DNA of 64,000 bases from Strongylocentrotus purpuratus (GCF_000002235.5 NW_022145609.1:26363493-26427492), one strand, 5' to 3'. Shown: positions 33,430 through 46,570, numbered from the stretch's first letter. Notes: generated by a model not told the origin, from the letters alone. Program-made: numbers and translations.

Positions 33430-33960
33430 TAAATAATATTCTCTCCTTTTATTTTCATTCCTTCTCAACTACTTCTCTCCTACTTCTCTCTTTTTCTCTG
33501 CCATCCTCTTTCCTTTTCTCTGCCATTCTTCTTAACATTCTATCTCCTTTTCTCTTCATTCCTTCTCAACATCCTCTCCTTTTCTCTACCATCCTTCTCA
33601 ACATTCTCTCTCCTTTTCTCTGCCATCCTTCTAAATAACATTCTCTCCTTTTCTCTTCATTCCTTCTTAACATCCTCTCTCCTTTTCTCTTCATTCCTTC
33701 TCAACATCCTCTTTCCTTTTCTCTACCATCCTTCTTAACATCATCTCTCCTTTTCTCTTCCGTCCTTCTTAACATCCTCTCTCCTTTTATCTTCCTTCTT
33801 AACATCCTCTCCTTTTCTCTGCCATCCTTCTTAACATCCTCTTTCCTTTTCTCTGCCATCCTTTTTAACATCCTCTCCTTTTCTCTGCCATCCTCTCTCC
33901 TTTTCTCTTTCTTCCTTCTCAACATACTCTCTCCTTTTCTATTTAACATTCTCTCTCCAC
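33430..33960. repeat. Pyrimidine-rich minisatellite
   Basis: More than ten copies of a roughly 33-base unit built from CTCTCCTTTTCTCTGCCATC and CTTCTTAACATC. The open minus-strand frame is only the repeat read as Arg/Lys/Glu. Confidence 0.9.
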
Positions 33961-36900
33961 TGCACTCTCCCTGCTGCCCTTATTAAAAACCCTCTCTCTT
34001 ATTCTCCACCTCTCTTCTTATTCACCCTCTTTCACTTTCTTTCCCACCCTTCAGACCTTCTATTTCTGCCTCTCCCAATCATTTGTTTATATTATTGCAC
34101 ACTGACTTCCTATTAAGAAAAAAACAACAATACAACTTTTCCTTACATTGCAACAATAATTCTCTTTTTTAAAATTCACATTTTAAATGGAACATCATCA
34201 AACAAGTTTTAAATCAATCGGCATGAAGAAAAAAAAGAAGATATCATCAACTCACAGATTTTAAGCAAATTAAATGGAAGACATCATACATGTAATACTT
34301 TTGTTTTTCATTCAAAAGCTTCCAACAACCCATTGTTCCTGAAATTCTGTTTTTTCCATCTTTTCCCAATGGGCTGATTTAAGACATATTGCATGCTTTT
34401 AAGAATACATAAACTCTGCAATAAATAGGGAAAATACACAAAGCTCATAATCGAGCTCATCTATCAAAAAAACTAAGACATGGATCCTTCTTCACAGGTT
34501 AAACTTGAATTTGCGTTACAGTTGATTAATTGTTTACATGGTAAACTTACTTCCGAATACAATAAGTGTTTCCAAATGGGTCTCTTTTCTTTATGAATTC
34601 ATAATATTCTGACATAAATTCCTGCTAGATAAATATTAGCCAAATATAGAGTAAATTACCAGCAAATATGTCATTAGGAATAAATTAATTTTTATGTCTG
34701 CTCCTATAAACATATTTTAGACTAGAGTTATCGACTCTTTGAACGACTCCATCGAAACAGAGTTGTTTGCATATAAGAAGGGTGAAGCTCACACCCTGTG
34801 TTCATTTTGATTTGATACTTTACAAATTGCACCATTTTTTGCTGCATTTCCAAGAGATTACAATAATCTTTACAGTTTTTGTATTTTTAATATAACAAAT
34901 CATAAAACTATGCAAATGCAGAGTTGCGAGGAGAATTAATGCATGAGCAAGAATGTATATGTTTTACAAGTATTAAGATGAAAAAGGGAGATTATAACAT
35001 CGGACAGTAGTGTGTACCTCATTGACCTTATTACATGTTTAATATTATCCTCACAGAGAACTGAATCATACTTATTTTCAAGAAATAAGCTGTAAGCAGG
35101 GGGGAAACACAAACATCGGTAAGCAGATGAAAAATTCTGGGTGACACATAATCATTTGTGCTTCAATACACGAAGCACATTAAGATGACATAAATTTACA
35201 GTTGAACACATATACATATCATGAAAACATATATATATAATATTTTCTCAAATCGCACAATATATAACTCTCGTATGTACAAATTTTGTAGGCTCAGTAA
35301 TTTGACCCCTTCCTTTGAACTCAGTCTCATAGCTCAGTTTACATCTACAATCGTTATCCATAACACATTTCATAATGTTTCTATTCTAATTTTGACAAGT
35401 CTGAAAAGCGCCATTTCTAGATTCACATTATGCAATGTGCCCTCATCGCCAGGTCTTATAACACCCGATTCCCAATGACCCATATATGAAATATCAATAT
35501 TTCAACAGATATAAAAGTCCAGCTCAAACAAAGGATCATTGTGCTTGGAGGCAGACATCAGTCCACTACCATAGCAACAGTAACACAATGGACAATATAC
35601 TATAAAATACCCAGGATAGATTCGGAGAGGGAAAGGGCTACATTTGTATAAACTATCCCCCTATATTGGTTGCTATGTATATGTATACCGTTGACAAAAA
35701 GTTGACTACATGATCAAATTATACGCTGCTTCTGAAAAGGGAGAGTGAAATGGGTGTTTTTCACCCCCCCCCCCCCCAACAAAAAAAACAAAAAAAGTTT
35801 GCCACAAGTTCTCTTTACCCATCATCCGCCAAAAATGTTGAATACAATTACACCTAAAATATGGCGTTGTATAATAATTTAATAATCTTGATCAAACAAT
35901 ATACCAGTAGCTACCGGTAACTTGAAACTTGGACGAGTATCGTGACATACTCTGATATCAATATAAGAAATGGTGATAAATACATGTATGTTGGAGACAA
36001 ATTAACTAAGCCCCAACCCCTCCACTCTCATAACCTGATGACAATTCACCACTTTTGCTATTAAATAAAGAACCAATTCCCCACACACAACCACAGAGAG
36101 CAAACATTTTTTGCTCCCAAAATAAGACCTGTCACTCATTGGCAAGATGATATGTGTACACTCTCCTCATCAGACATATACATGTAGATCATCAAAAGAA
36201 AAAACAAAAAGAAAAACATACAAGAAAATATGACACGACAGGAAAATGATTGGATGTTGTTTGATAGCATTGTAGATGAATCGATTAGCGTAATAGATCT
36301 TTAGGTGGCTGGAACATTGTTTGTTGTTCGGTATTAAGTTTTCTCTATTAAAAGATTGTATAACTAAACTGAATGATAGTCCAATGAAAAAGTGATGAAA
36401 ACAACATACATATATGACTGGGGAATCAGAATAGTAATATTACCATTACATTTTTTATCCAAGAATAACAAAAAACACTGTAGTATACTATTTGTTTTTT
36501 CATTACAATGACCCAGACAAACGGACTGACTTAAGACAATTAAATACATAGACGCAGTGCATGGAGGTGATGGAGCGCACAGGGAGTAGAAACCACTACT
36601 CCTAGTGTAGGCCTCGAGGTATAGTGGGCCGGTGGGAATTGTTTGCAAGTTGGGAATATGGTCCAGGGCTTCCTAATATTTTGTCATCTTCCTCTCGCAT
36701 CTTATGGACCTTTAGCATGCCTCAAACATACGTTAGACCCTCTGAACGAACAGATAGACCAATATGATATTAGTGGCAGATCCAGGATCCTTTTTGGGGA
36801 TGGGGGAGGGTAACATATCTTATGAAAAGTTTTTGACAATAAAACTAATCCATGAACAACAAAATTATACATATTTTCAGGTAGCTTTTGTGAAATTTGT

Positions 36901-38027
36901 TGCAGGGGGAGGGGCACGTTTGGTTTTATATATACTCAATTTGTACTCAATATATGCCCGATCGGATCCGCCAGCAGCGATGGAATTAGTCCATGAGTAG
37001 TGTAAGGCATCAAAAGAAAATTGTCATTGAAATCAATCTTAAGAAAGGCGAAAATTAATATGGAAGTAAATTTTGTCAACATCCCATCAGCAATATTGCA
37101 TTGAGGTTGCATTCTAGCACAGAAAGCAAGAAAACATGGCTTTCTCTCATTAGATAAAGGTGTCTATTATTACATCTTTACAGTTAAATTTCATTTAACA
37201 AAGTTATGTGTTAAGCATATTCAGAATAAAATGTATTTAAACAAAAAGAGAGGATAGAACTAAAAACATGGACACAAATACACAGTACATGTGTAGAAAT
37301 TAAGAGCTGATTAAGTGGCCTAATTTGGAACAGACTGCAAGTTGTGCTTCCGACGTTCAAACAAAGAATAACAAGAAAAATGATTCAGTTCAGGACATGC
37401 AACTTGTTGGTGCTAAAATCAAACTGTCGTGTAAGAAGAGTATTGCTTTAGCTGGTGCATTCAAACAACGGCAGACTCAAGATATATTGGATTCTTATAG
37501 GAGTTGCATGAAGAGTATACCTGTACCTATCATTTGTTGCTAGAAATTCACACAATGCTGATATGACATAAACCAAACTTGTTTTCAGCTACTTCTCTCT
37601 GCATAATGTAAAAGTATAAGATTTCTCTTTAATCAGCAGCTATTTCTGGGTATGAACTGCCAAGCAGTGGAGCAGCGGGCAGCGTGTGACAAACACACAC
37701 ACAAATATTAAAGCCGTTAGGCTTTTAGAAGGGCTAGCAAAGGAGAGACTACAATCACAGTGCCATAGCTGTACTGACTATAATGCGCCTTGGTATTCAG
37801 GCATCGATTTGCACATCCTCAGGCTCAAAGACCACACCTAGAGCTCCTTGCCGCAGGAATCTTTCCAGCACTGCTGAAAGATGACCCATTTCTTCTTACA
37901 TGAATTTCAAAATGCCTGACGTGTACTGATGATTTTTTGGCGATTTCAAATCTCCTCGTCCCGTCTGCACGATTCCACGTTGGAATTAGGGAGTGCCGTC
38001 TGCTCTGCTCCCCGCTTGGAGCTGCTG
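33961..38027 (-). other. KEAP1 3' UTR and downstream DNA
   Basis: No coding exon was recognised. The DNA is fairly free of interspersed repeats, as expected of a long 3' UTR. A possible minus-strand ATTAAA poly(A) signal is at 37633-37628. A small pair of inverted ends (TGGCAGATCC 36774, GGATCCGCCA 36964) lies inside. Confidence 0.4.
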
Positions 38028-38200
38028 TCACCGATTGGAGTTGGCGGCGCTGCTACACATGCCGGTCTTACATGGTTCCATGCCCACGGCCACACCCGCT
38101 CCGCTCCGCCCACTGCACATGTTGGTGACTACCTGCCAAGTATCTGACATGGGGTCGTAGCACTCTACCGACGATAAGAAGTCCTGGCCATCGTAACCAC
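38028..38200 (-). CDS. KEAP1: KEAP1 coding exon 4 (last blade, stop)
   Basis: The acceptor TGTGCAG precedes [20 protein letters not shown], then [18 protein letters not shown] and a short tail ending SAANSNR before TGA. The EPC cysteine aligns with human Cys613. The tail after it differs from the human CTC end. Confidence 0.95.
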
Positions 38201-41200
38201 CTGCACACAAGGAAGTAAACGACAAATTCTTGAGCATTCCAGAATAATTGTTTTGGAAAGTAAACCATCACTACAACATGCATTACTAATGAAGTTAAAC
38301 ATGGTCTGAAAGGCATCGTTTAACAATGTTAAATCCGAGATGCATGGCCCTACGTGTTATCAGTGTCTGTGGTATTGCGTAATATTGAAGCCCTAAAATA
38401 ATTGCGCTTCAAAATGATCATGAAGTGCCTCAAAAAAGTAAAAATATTTGAGTGACTGTAGTGTTTCGATTTCCAATCATACATATCTTGATAATCACAC
38501 ATGCGATCGGCTTGTAAAAGTCACGGGTTCCTGACTGACCTAACTGTTTATAACTATCATTGCAGCGTTAGCTAAATCCAGGACTTTGTTTCAGAATCTG
38601 AGACAAAGATACCTAATCCCTTTAAATGAAAACTGACCAACTATACTAGCCATGCAATGTCTTGTCTAGCTGTGGCCCAAACCTACCTAATGCATAGACC
38701 TTGCCTCCCACTACATCGACACTGAGAGCGCTTCGCCTTGAGTTCATAGATGCCATGAACTCCCACTGATCGTTCTCCATGTCGTAGCGTTCCATACTGC
38801 TGAGTTGGTTCATCCCGTCGTAGCCGCCCACCGCGAAGATGTAACCATTGAGGCTTGTGACCCCTGCAAAGAGTGCAAATAAAAGAAGGAAACAAATGAG
38901 CAAACAAGCATATAATACTTCTGTCTGTCTGCACTCTCTGATAATATCTAAACATTTCAAGCTATTTTGATATTTGCATTTAAACTAATTGAAAGGACAG
39001 GCTTCAGTTGTTTGAGATGTTTATTTTCCTTGCCTTGAGAACAGATAAAGTTGCCAATAGTATATGTGTAAATGTAGCAGTTTTGTATTGAAGGCAAGGG
39101 GCTAGTAGGGTGAAAGGAAAGACCAAAGCAAACATATAATGTATGATAGAAAAGACAGTTGTTTAACATAATTATACAGATACATGTATGTCTGTTGAAG
39201 ACCTTTCAATCCAACACCATAGTTTTTGTTACCATTAGGTTTAAACTTCTTGGGCTCGTAACCCCCCCCCCCCCCCCCACCTCCTCCAATTAATAATGAT
39301 TTTCTAAGGACTCTTCACCCATTCCTGATCTACTAAGCTAGGTTAGTCACCATTCAGCTTTCTAGTTCCTCTGGGGAACAAATCCCTACGCCGCATCCTC
39401 ACCCCCCCCCCTCCCACCACCTCACCCCCAACCCATCGCCTTGCCTGAGGAATCCTTACCTGCTCCACTGCGCCGGGTGTTCATGGCGCTCACCATCGTC
39501 CACTCGTCGTTCTCAGTGTGGTAGCACTCGACCGTGTTGAGACGGTTGACCCCATCGAATCCCCCGACAGCGTAGAGGAGTCTGTTGACCACGGCACACC
39601 CGACCCCTATCCTCTTGGTGTGCATGGGGGCGATCATGGACCATTTCTCATCGTCTGGATTATACCTGTGATTGGTACGGGTAAAGCGAGAGAAAAGAGC
39701 GGGATATTTAGTTTATGGTTAACTAAAAAAAAGTCAGGTACTGCAAGTGATAAGAACAAATTGTTAAAATAGTACTGTATTTCTCATCGACTGGATTATA
39801 CCTGTGATTGGTACAGGTAAAGAGAGAGAGAGAATAGAGCGGGATATTTAGTTTATGGTAAACTAAAAAAAGGTCAGGTGTTGCAAGTGACAAAAACAAA
39901 TGGTTAAAAAAGTACTTTAGTCTGTAGAACGACATAATCAACAGGACATTTTGTTTGTTTTGCCTGCTTAGGACCAGAATGATTTTAACTATTTACTAAT
40001 ATCCTTATCCATAAACAGGTAGTCAACACGCTCCTGGCTCTCAGCAGCCCATATATATACCAAAGTTCATTTCATTTCTTGTTTCTTCATAATGAATCAA
40101 GTCTTTCACTTATAAGAATTTCTTTCAAATCATACTGTCATGTCAGCCATGCTATTGCATAGCTGAAGGGTTAAAAGTGGGTGAAATCAAGAAATCAATC
40201 ATCGTCATTCCTTGAAACATTCTGGCAAGGCTGACGTGTACTCCTCAGAGACCGATGCTAATATTGGATAAACCCTCACTGTGCATATCTTTTCAATTAA
40301 GCATTCTCACGCTCTCCAACATTCATGGGTAATGCATTAAAGGCATTTAAGCATTTAACAGATCTCAACAAACTGACTCTGTCTCTCTTCTCAGAATCCT
40401 ATCTCCCTTGTCTCGATCCTCCAGGGAAGGGGGGGGGGGTTCAGAACGTACAGCTGAAATGCCAACAGGACGTGCAATTTGTCAACGCAGAAAGCGCAAT
40501 TTGCCGATTACTGGTACTCCGATGATTCAATTACCTGGCCGCAATGACAATGCAATTGTGTGGAGTAACAAGTGACTTTCCCCCCTGTTAGTCTGTGGGT
40601 GAAGCCTGCTTGAAAACAGTTAACCCAGGAGGTCGAGTGCCTCGATAAACGAACCTGCTTCACGTTTGTGGTGAGGCCATCATCGTGAATAACTCCAATT
40701 TGGTTTGGAGCCAGGAAAATATTGGAAAAAGAACACTTTTCATAGTAGTTGTTGAGGGGGAAAACAACAACATTACAAAAACAGCAGGCAGCAGCAGCTT
40801 CATTTTAGGTACTTGAACACTTGAGTACGACAGTAAAGTGTTTGAAAGGTGCTTTCTGATAGCGAAACAATCAAATGTTATTAAAGAAACAACCTTTTTA
40901 GCATCCATTGTAAAGTGAAATCGTGGGGGTGGCATGGGACAATACTATGCTTATGTTGGGTTGGGTTTGTTTATTCAACGGATTAATGAAGAAAATGTTA
41001 TTTGAGCCGAGACGTGATGAAATTAAAAGCCACCAAACAATTGATACGCCATTGATTACACCCACACCTTCTTCTAAAATTATACCATGGATCGGTCTTG
41101 TGCAAACGATGCAGAGGGAAAGGAAAAAAATATGAGGAGTCAGGATTGGAGTTTTCTCAAATTCTCCTTTAATTGATTTACTTTATCAACTGGACACCGA

Positions 41201-41921
41201 CACTGTTGTTTAGGCATGTGAAAAGATAGAATGTGTGCATTTCATAGCATCATCCAAGTAGAAAAAAGATATGCCATTTACACTTTCAAGAGCTTTTAGC
41301 ACAGAACATTGGAAAACATTATATACAATATAGTTGGATATTTAAAAAAATATAATGTCTGTACTCTGTAGCTGGTTAAGACTATCCCCTCCCCTTGGCC
41401 TTAGTGGTTTGCTATCCGGGAGTCATGACTCTACACAACGGCCCTTTTGTCAGACATGCATGTCATTGTGCGCCCGTTATGTCGACTCATGCACTGTTGG
41501 TTGCAAACTCGCCACCCAATTGTGCACTGAAATATATCTGATGATAAGCCTGATTGCTCCCTGCCTGCCAGTGCTGTCTCACTCACTGATCTCCCCACTC
41601 TGCTCCAAACTACCGAAAATAACTCTGCTTTCTCCTTCCTCTACACCATTTTTAATGAATCCCGTCCCTTTCTCAACTAGGAAAGTCGTGCCTACGACTT
41701 CCAGAGTACATAATATTTTACAATTTTACAACCTCAGGGCCCTTGAAGTGAAAAAGTTGGTATAATTTGCTTGGATATTATTGAGTAAGTAAGAGATGTA
41801 ATCAGTTATTATTGTTTCTAAGGAGCGTGTGTGTTCTCATGGCAGTGTCCCTACGTCATTGGTATTCACTGGGAGTAATGAAACATGAGAAGAAATATTG
41901 GCAGATGGAAAGAATATTGTG

Positions 41922-41961
<40 letters not shown>

Positions 41962-42820
41962 AAAGAGAGGAAGAGAGAGAGGAAAGATGAGATGGGTATT
42001 AAAGAGAGAAGAAATGAGACAGAGAAAAAATAAGAATAAAAAATAGAGGCAGGTGTTCACTGCGTTATAATATGTTTAACTTTCAACTCTCGTGAAAGAA
42101 AGTGCAAATATCCATGTGTAAGCCTTCATTCATGTGCAACCTATTCTACATGTACATAGATTAGTAAAGATGGAAGTGGGTAATATTGAAATGGCGATAT
42201 CAAATGTGAATTCACCTTTCACAAAGGACAACGTCCATATTTTGACACAAAATTTAGTGAAACTTCAATGAAAATGTCAAGGACATATTGATCAGAACAA
42301 AATGGGCAGACAGAAAGACAGAGGCAAACATACAGAGACAGAGTAAGAGAGAGAGAAAGATGAAGAGAGTTAGAGAAAGAGGAACACAATGTGTGGAGTC
42401 ATTATTCTCAAATGTCAGAGTCTCAGATGGGGGGAATTACTACAAGCTGGCATTCTCTACAGAGGGCACCTCCACCGAGAGTCAGCAAAGGAAAATAGGA
42501 AGGCAGGAAAATGGCAGGACGGGGAGGGGGGAAGAGGGGGTGAGACATTATTGTTTCGATCCCAGAGCAGGATGAGGGATGGCGGGGGAGGAGGGAGGAG
42601 GAGGATTCCAGGTGGGAGACAGATGGAACAAGGCGATGAGAATGAGATGGAGATGACAAATGCATCCATGGCATCCCCGAGACATTCACCTCAGATTGTT
42701 TTCCTCATCAGTATTGGATCTAGGTAATCAGATGATAATTTTTTTGTTGAAATCCAGACAGAGGAACAAGAAAAAGTGAGAGGGAATGTGAGAATAAACG
42801 ACGGAGTGAGAAAGAGGGTA

Positions 42821-42859
<39 letters not shown>

Positions 42860-45215
42860 AAAAGATAGAAATGGAGAGGGAAATAGGGAGGGAGGGAGAG
42901 AGACTTAATGACAGAAAGTAATAGAAAGGGAACATAAGAAAGATGACAGCAGAACACCTAATGATTTTATACTTTTTTTAACTCGCATACCAAAAAAGGA
43001 CATAAGCCACATGATCACAAATCTGAACTTTGTCTTGGGAAGGATATTCACTGAACTACGGACCTCCCAAACTGGGTTTGACTACCTTATAGATAATGAG
43101 GGAGAAATGCTAAACAATAGAGCAATGACATTGACAATTGTTCTTGCTTGACTCTCTTTCCCAGGAGTCCTGGCAATGACCCATGAGAAGGGGGAGGGGG
43201 TGGCGAGAGTGGGAAGGGGGAGATAAGGGTTATGACTAGGCAGAATAGTTTGGATCAGGCAGGTAGGAGAGCTAGCTCGGCAAGTCCCCCAAGTGAGTGA
43301 CTGGCCAGTAGCTGTCAGTCATTGCCTGGCAGGCCTGGCCCACAGCGGCATAGAAAAAATGACTTATCATGCTGAGGTACCAGAAAGTGACGATTTGGAG
43401 CAATCTAGTTTTGATGAGTTGACCGATACGACTCGCGGCGATGAGCATGATTGCGCATTTTTTCCTATCGGTCCTTGTCGTATAGCACTCGAGTGTTGAT
43501 GAATTTAAGCAACATGAAAACTACTAACTCTGACTAAAGGTACACCTGGTGGCAGGTGATTATCTTGTCAACCTCAGACTCTCAACAACAACAACATCTA
43601 CCTGTGTTTCTTCAGGTCAGGGCAGGGTTCTACGACACATGCTTTGATGACAATTGCTCCAAGGTCGATTCCCCACAATGACCCTGGGCCTTATTTCAAC
43701 CCTGGACGAAACACTAGACCTAACCCTTTAACCCTAACCCTTATGTAAAACCTACCTTAAAACTTAAACATCCTGGAGCAAATGTCACCACACATATGTT
43801 AGGTCACCTGAAGTGAGAGCCCAAAAGTTGAAGTCGAGCACCGCAAAAGGACAAATTAAGCTTTGGTTGCATAAGAATTATTAATTTTCCACAAGAACTC
43901 TTGTGTTACAAGAAGCTAAGGAAACATTCTTGAATGATATTTACCTTTCTGCGCTGTTGTGTTGATTACATTGATGCGAGCCTCCTACTGAATATAATAG
44001 TCCATCTAGTACCGCTACAGCCACTCTGTTCCTAGGGTGGTTCATGGGAGGGAGTGTTTTCCATTGATTATTGAGGGGATTGTACGCATCAAGGCGATTG
44101 GAGTCCGTGTTAGCCTCTGCAGTATTGTTCCTTCCCCCTACCACATAAAATATACCATGTATGGTTGCTGCACTGAGTCCGCTTCTCGGCTCCGGGAGGT
44201 CGGCTAACCTGAGCCATCGGTCCTCCTCAGGGTTGTAACATTCCACAGTCGTCAAAGACTGGCGGAGGTAGCCCCCGGCGGTGTAGATGACGCAAGCTGA
44301 GATGGGGTTCCGCTTGGGCGTCTTGAAGGACTTGTGCAGCTGCAGTTCTTGGAAGATTTTGGACAGGTAGTCTTTGCACTTTGGCTCGTCCCTGAGAATG
44401 TCGCAACGATCTAATTGCCTCTTGAGGAATGCTGGTGAGAGGTGCTCAACGCGAATCGCCCCGCAGTTGAAGAGTTTCTCTAGGCACGGCCTACGCTCGT
44501 CCTCTTTGTGCCGCACCCACCTGAGGCAGGCATCGTAGACCTCCGACTCGCACCATACGTTGAGCTTGTCATGCTTGATGACCGTTAGAAGCTGCACCAG
44601 ATTGAGGTTCATGAATTCTTCCGATTGAGATACTTCACAGAAGTGACGGAACACAAACATGCTTGCCTGTTCGGACAGACTACGTAAACTGTGCTCCTCC
44701 GCGTACATTGAAATTCCTATACAGTTTGTTGGGTCCAACTGGTGCTCCAGAAAATTACAGCACGCATCCACAATGTCTGTTATCTGGAACATGATTGCTT
44801 TTGGTAAAAGCTCCAGAACGCTACACTCGGTGATGGTGATCTCCGAGGTGTAGATGAAGTCCATTATCCGTGAGAAGACGCACGGATGTACATCCTTGAT
44901 CTCAATACTCTGCTTAGAGCACTCGTGGAACCCGCTTGTGAACATTGCCTTGAAGTACTGACTACATGATGCTAGCACCACCTTGTGGGCGTGAAATTTA
45001 ACAGTCTCGACGATGAGCGTCACATCGCACAAATCGCGGTTCTCCCGCAGTTCGCTAACGATCTTGAATGCGTTGGCGGGGTGTTTGGTACTGGTGAAGG
45101 TGATGCTGCCATCACAGCCAATCTTGTGACGGATTCCTTTCTGTGGCCATTCGCTGGGCGGGTTGCTTGCCGTGTCAGAGACGGGTGGCTTTGGGGGTAC
45201 TCGTGGTGGGTCCAT
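38028..45215 (-). CDS. KEAP1: KEAP1 BTB-BACK-Kelch stress sensor (whole gene, split)
   Basis: Four coding exons on the minus strand (45215-43945, 39665-39460, 38863-38687, 38200-38028) join in frame to 608 residues plus stop, against 624 in human KEAP1 (recalled). The family is the CUL3 adaptor that binds NRF2 for ubiquitination and releases it when cysteines are modified. Order: N-terminal region 1-55, BTB about 60-160, BACK about 165-290, six Kelch blades about 308-598. Residues lining the NRF2 pocket in human (Y334, S363, R380, N382, R415, R483, S508, Y525, S555, Y572, F577, S602) all have identical counterparts. Cys288, Cys297 and Cys613 equivalents are kept, but Cys151 aligns with Ser132, Cys226 with Val207 and Cys273 with Val256. 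KEAP1 is preferred over other KLHL proteins because of GGRNN, GGSH.C..HNS and the EPC tail. The gene converges on ABCD3. Confidence 0.96.
38307..38625. mobile_element. TTAA-type MITE, family 3 copy 3
   Basis: AGGCATCGTTTAACAATG at the left and CTAATCCCT followed by TTAA at the right; the left TTAA has decayed. It lies in the intron between KEAP1 coding exons 3 and 4. Confidence 0.72.
38687..38863 (-). CDS. KEAP1: KEAP1 coding exon 3 (Kelch blade)
   Basis: The acceptor TTTGCAG precedes [20 protein letters not shown], then [19 protein letters not shown] and RRSAL. It carries counterparts of Tyr525 (GGYDG) and Ser555 (RRSAL). Donor G|GTAGGT; phase 1 out. Confidence 0.95.
39460..39665 (-). CDS. 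KEAP1: KEAP1 coding exon 2 (Kelch blade)
   Basis: The acceptor (minus strand ATCACAG) at 39666 opens [19 protein letters not shown], then [20 protein letters not shown]. It matches [22 protein letters not shown] of human KEAP1, and the arginine aligned with Arg483 is present. The exon ends in phase 1 at G|GTAAGG. Its acceptor end is tandemly duplicated in the adjacent intron. Confidence 0.96.
39643..39917. repeat. Tandem duplication over the KEAP1 exon 2 acceptor
   Basis: A unit of about 137 bases occurs twice. Both contain TTTCTCATCG then CTGGATTATACCTGTGATTG, which is the first 20-odd bases of exon 2 plus its splice acceptor, followed by GCGGGATATTTAGTTTATGG. Confidence 0.88.
39918..43944 (-). 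other. KEAP1 intron 1
   Basis: No exon was recognised. It holds (GA)n runs at about 41923-41958 and 42826-42857, a G run at 40431-40440, and otherwise low-information DNA. Confidence 0.55.
43945..45215 (-). CDS. KEAP1: KEAP1 coding exon 1 (BTB, BACK, first Kelch blades)
   Basis: 1271 bases encode residues 1-423 and part of 424. The ATG at 45215 is the first in frame after a stop (plus-strand TCA at 45297-45299). [23 protein letters not shown], residues 62-81. [19 protein letters not shown] at 160-174 and [14 protein letters not shown] at 282-295. The Kelch part begins at [10 protein letters not shown]. The exon ends in phase 2 at donor AG|GTAAAT. Low C-terminal divergence from human contrasts with a variable proline-rich N-terminus ([11 protein letters not shown]). 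Confidence 0.97.
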
Positions 45216-45380
45216 ATTTTTGCTATTGGGAAGGGCTCCCTCTTTGCCATTATGCGAAGAATTCTGTTGTTGAGCAATGTTGACGTCCAGCTTGGATCAT
45301 AATACAGAGAAGAGATGATGATGGGAGTCCCTGCTCTTCAATCACTTGAGGTAGAACAGAATCCCAGAAGATGAAGTTAT
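45216..45380 (-). other. KEAP1: KEAP1 5' UTR part of coding exon 1
   Basis: Upstream of the ATG the exon runs to a good acceptor on the minus strand (TTTTATTTTGCAG, AG at 45382-45381). An in-frame TGA at 45299-45297 closes the frame, so at least one further non-coding 5' exon must lie at higher coordinates. This is inferred from splice signals alone. Confidence 0.6.
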
Positions 45381-45799
45381 CTGCAAAATAAAAGAGGAAA
45401 AACAAATATGTTAACAGTTTGTAAAAACAACAGTGGCAATACAGTAGTTCCTATAAATAGCAAGCATTAATGCAGGCTGTTGAGAAATGAAGAAATGTAC
45501 CACAACTACATGGAATAGGACACAGAATAAGATGTGAAAAAAGGACACTGAAATTAGCAACATACAAGTAGGTAAGAGTGTTAAAAAAGGGAAGAAAAGA
45601 AACACAGCCACACCAATCCAAAAAAAAATTCAAGTATCACTGTATGCATTCACGTTCGTCTAGTTGAACATGTATTTGAGACCCATTTGAGACCCCTCAA
45701 TGATTAATTGACAGAACAGGCTTTGTTTTTGCGAGAGTCGATGATGGCTGAACACCTACTCACGAGCAAAAACAACAACTAGGTGGTCCACTTGTATGT

Positions 45800-46570
45800 G
45801 AAGGCATTGATAGTAGGATCATTGATATTCTGCAATGTCATGCAGTCTGATACCAGGCCAGCATTAACAGCTCATTCACACAAGAGTATTAAAGATTAGA
45901 ATCACAATTGAACTTTTCCCTTTTAATGCGATTAAACCCATTCGAACAGGGAATGGTATTTGAATGGCGATAAAACTCTGAATTTAGATCTTGCTTTTCA
46001 CACAATAATGATATTTTGATCGCAATTCAACTCTCAATTTGACTGCGCGTGTCACAAACAAGTACGTAACAGTAATATTATTAATATTGAATTCACAAAA
46101 AACCTGAATAGTCGACTCAATTTGAGAAAATGGTTGAAGAAAGTGAAACAAATTTATATGCATTTATAAGATGATGAACCAATCAAATGATTGGTTGAGA
46201 GCGTACATGTGACCAGGCATTTATTTTGCCTAACACATCATTTTACTAATTAGTAAAATCATGTTATAAAACATCATTTTATAAAACAAATAATACACAT
46301 CTTTTTGTTCGGGCATTGGTAAAATCAAAATGGTCCAAACACCCTTGGCTATCGCCTCGGGCGTGTTAGACTGTTCCAAAGGTACCTTGTGCGAGTAAAT
46401 CTTGCTACGTCCTGCCCTCGCTGCTGTGTATTATTTGTATAATATACAGTGTACCACCCTGCTCTATCATCCACTTCATAAAGTCTAAAGTCTACTCAAG
46501 ATCTGAAAAGCCGGAACCACGTGAATAAATCTTTACCCGCATACACCTCCATGCTGTATTATCAAATTGA
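45800..46570. repeat. Dispersed segmental repeat, copy 1
   Basis: It begins TGATAGTAGGATCATTGATA and matches 56415-57400 over several blocks, including AGCCGGAACCACGTGAATAA near 46508. A roughly 250-base stretch (46185-46440) is missing from copy 2. Confidence 0.85.

Noticed and set aside
33701..33949. 82-codon Arg/Lys/Glu-rich frame on the minus strand
   Set aside because: Pure translation of the pyrimidine minisatellite.
38646..38960. 104-codon minus-strand frame as an independent gene
   Set aside because: Only 38687-38863 is coding (KEAP1 exon 3); the ends are intron.
41355..41765. 136-codon frame in KEAP1 intron 1
   Set aside because: No recognisable domain, no splice or codon-bias support; likely chance. 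A protein search with no hit would confirm.
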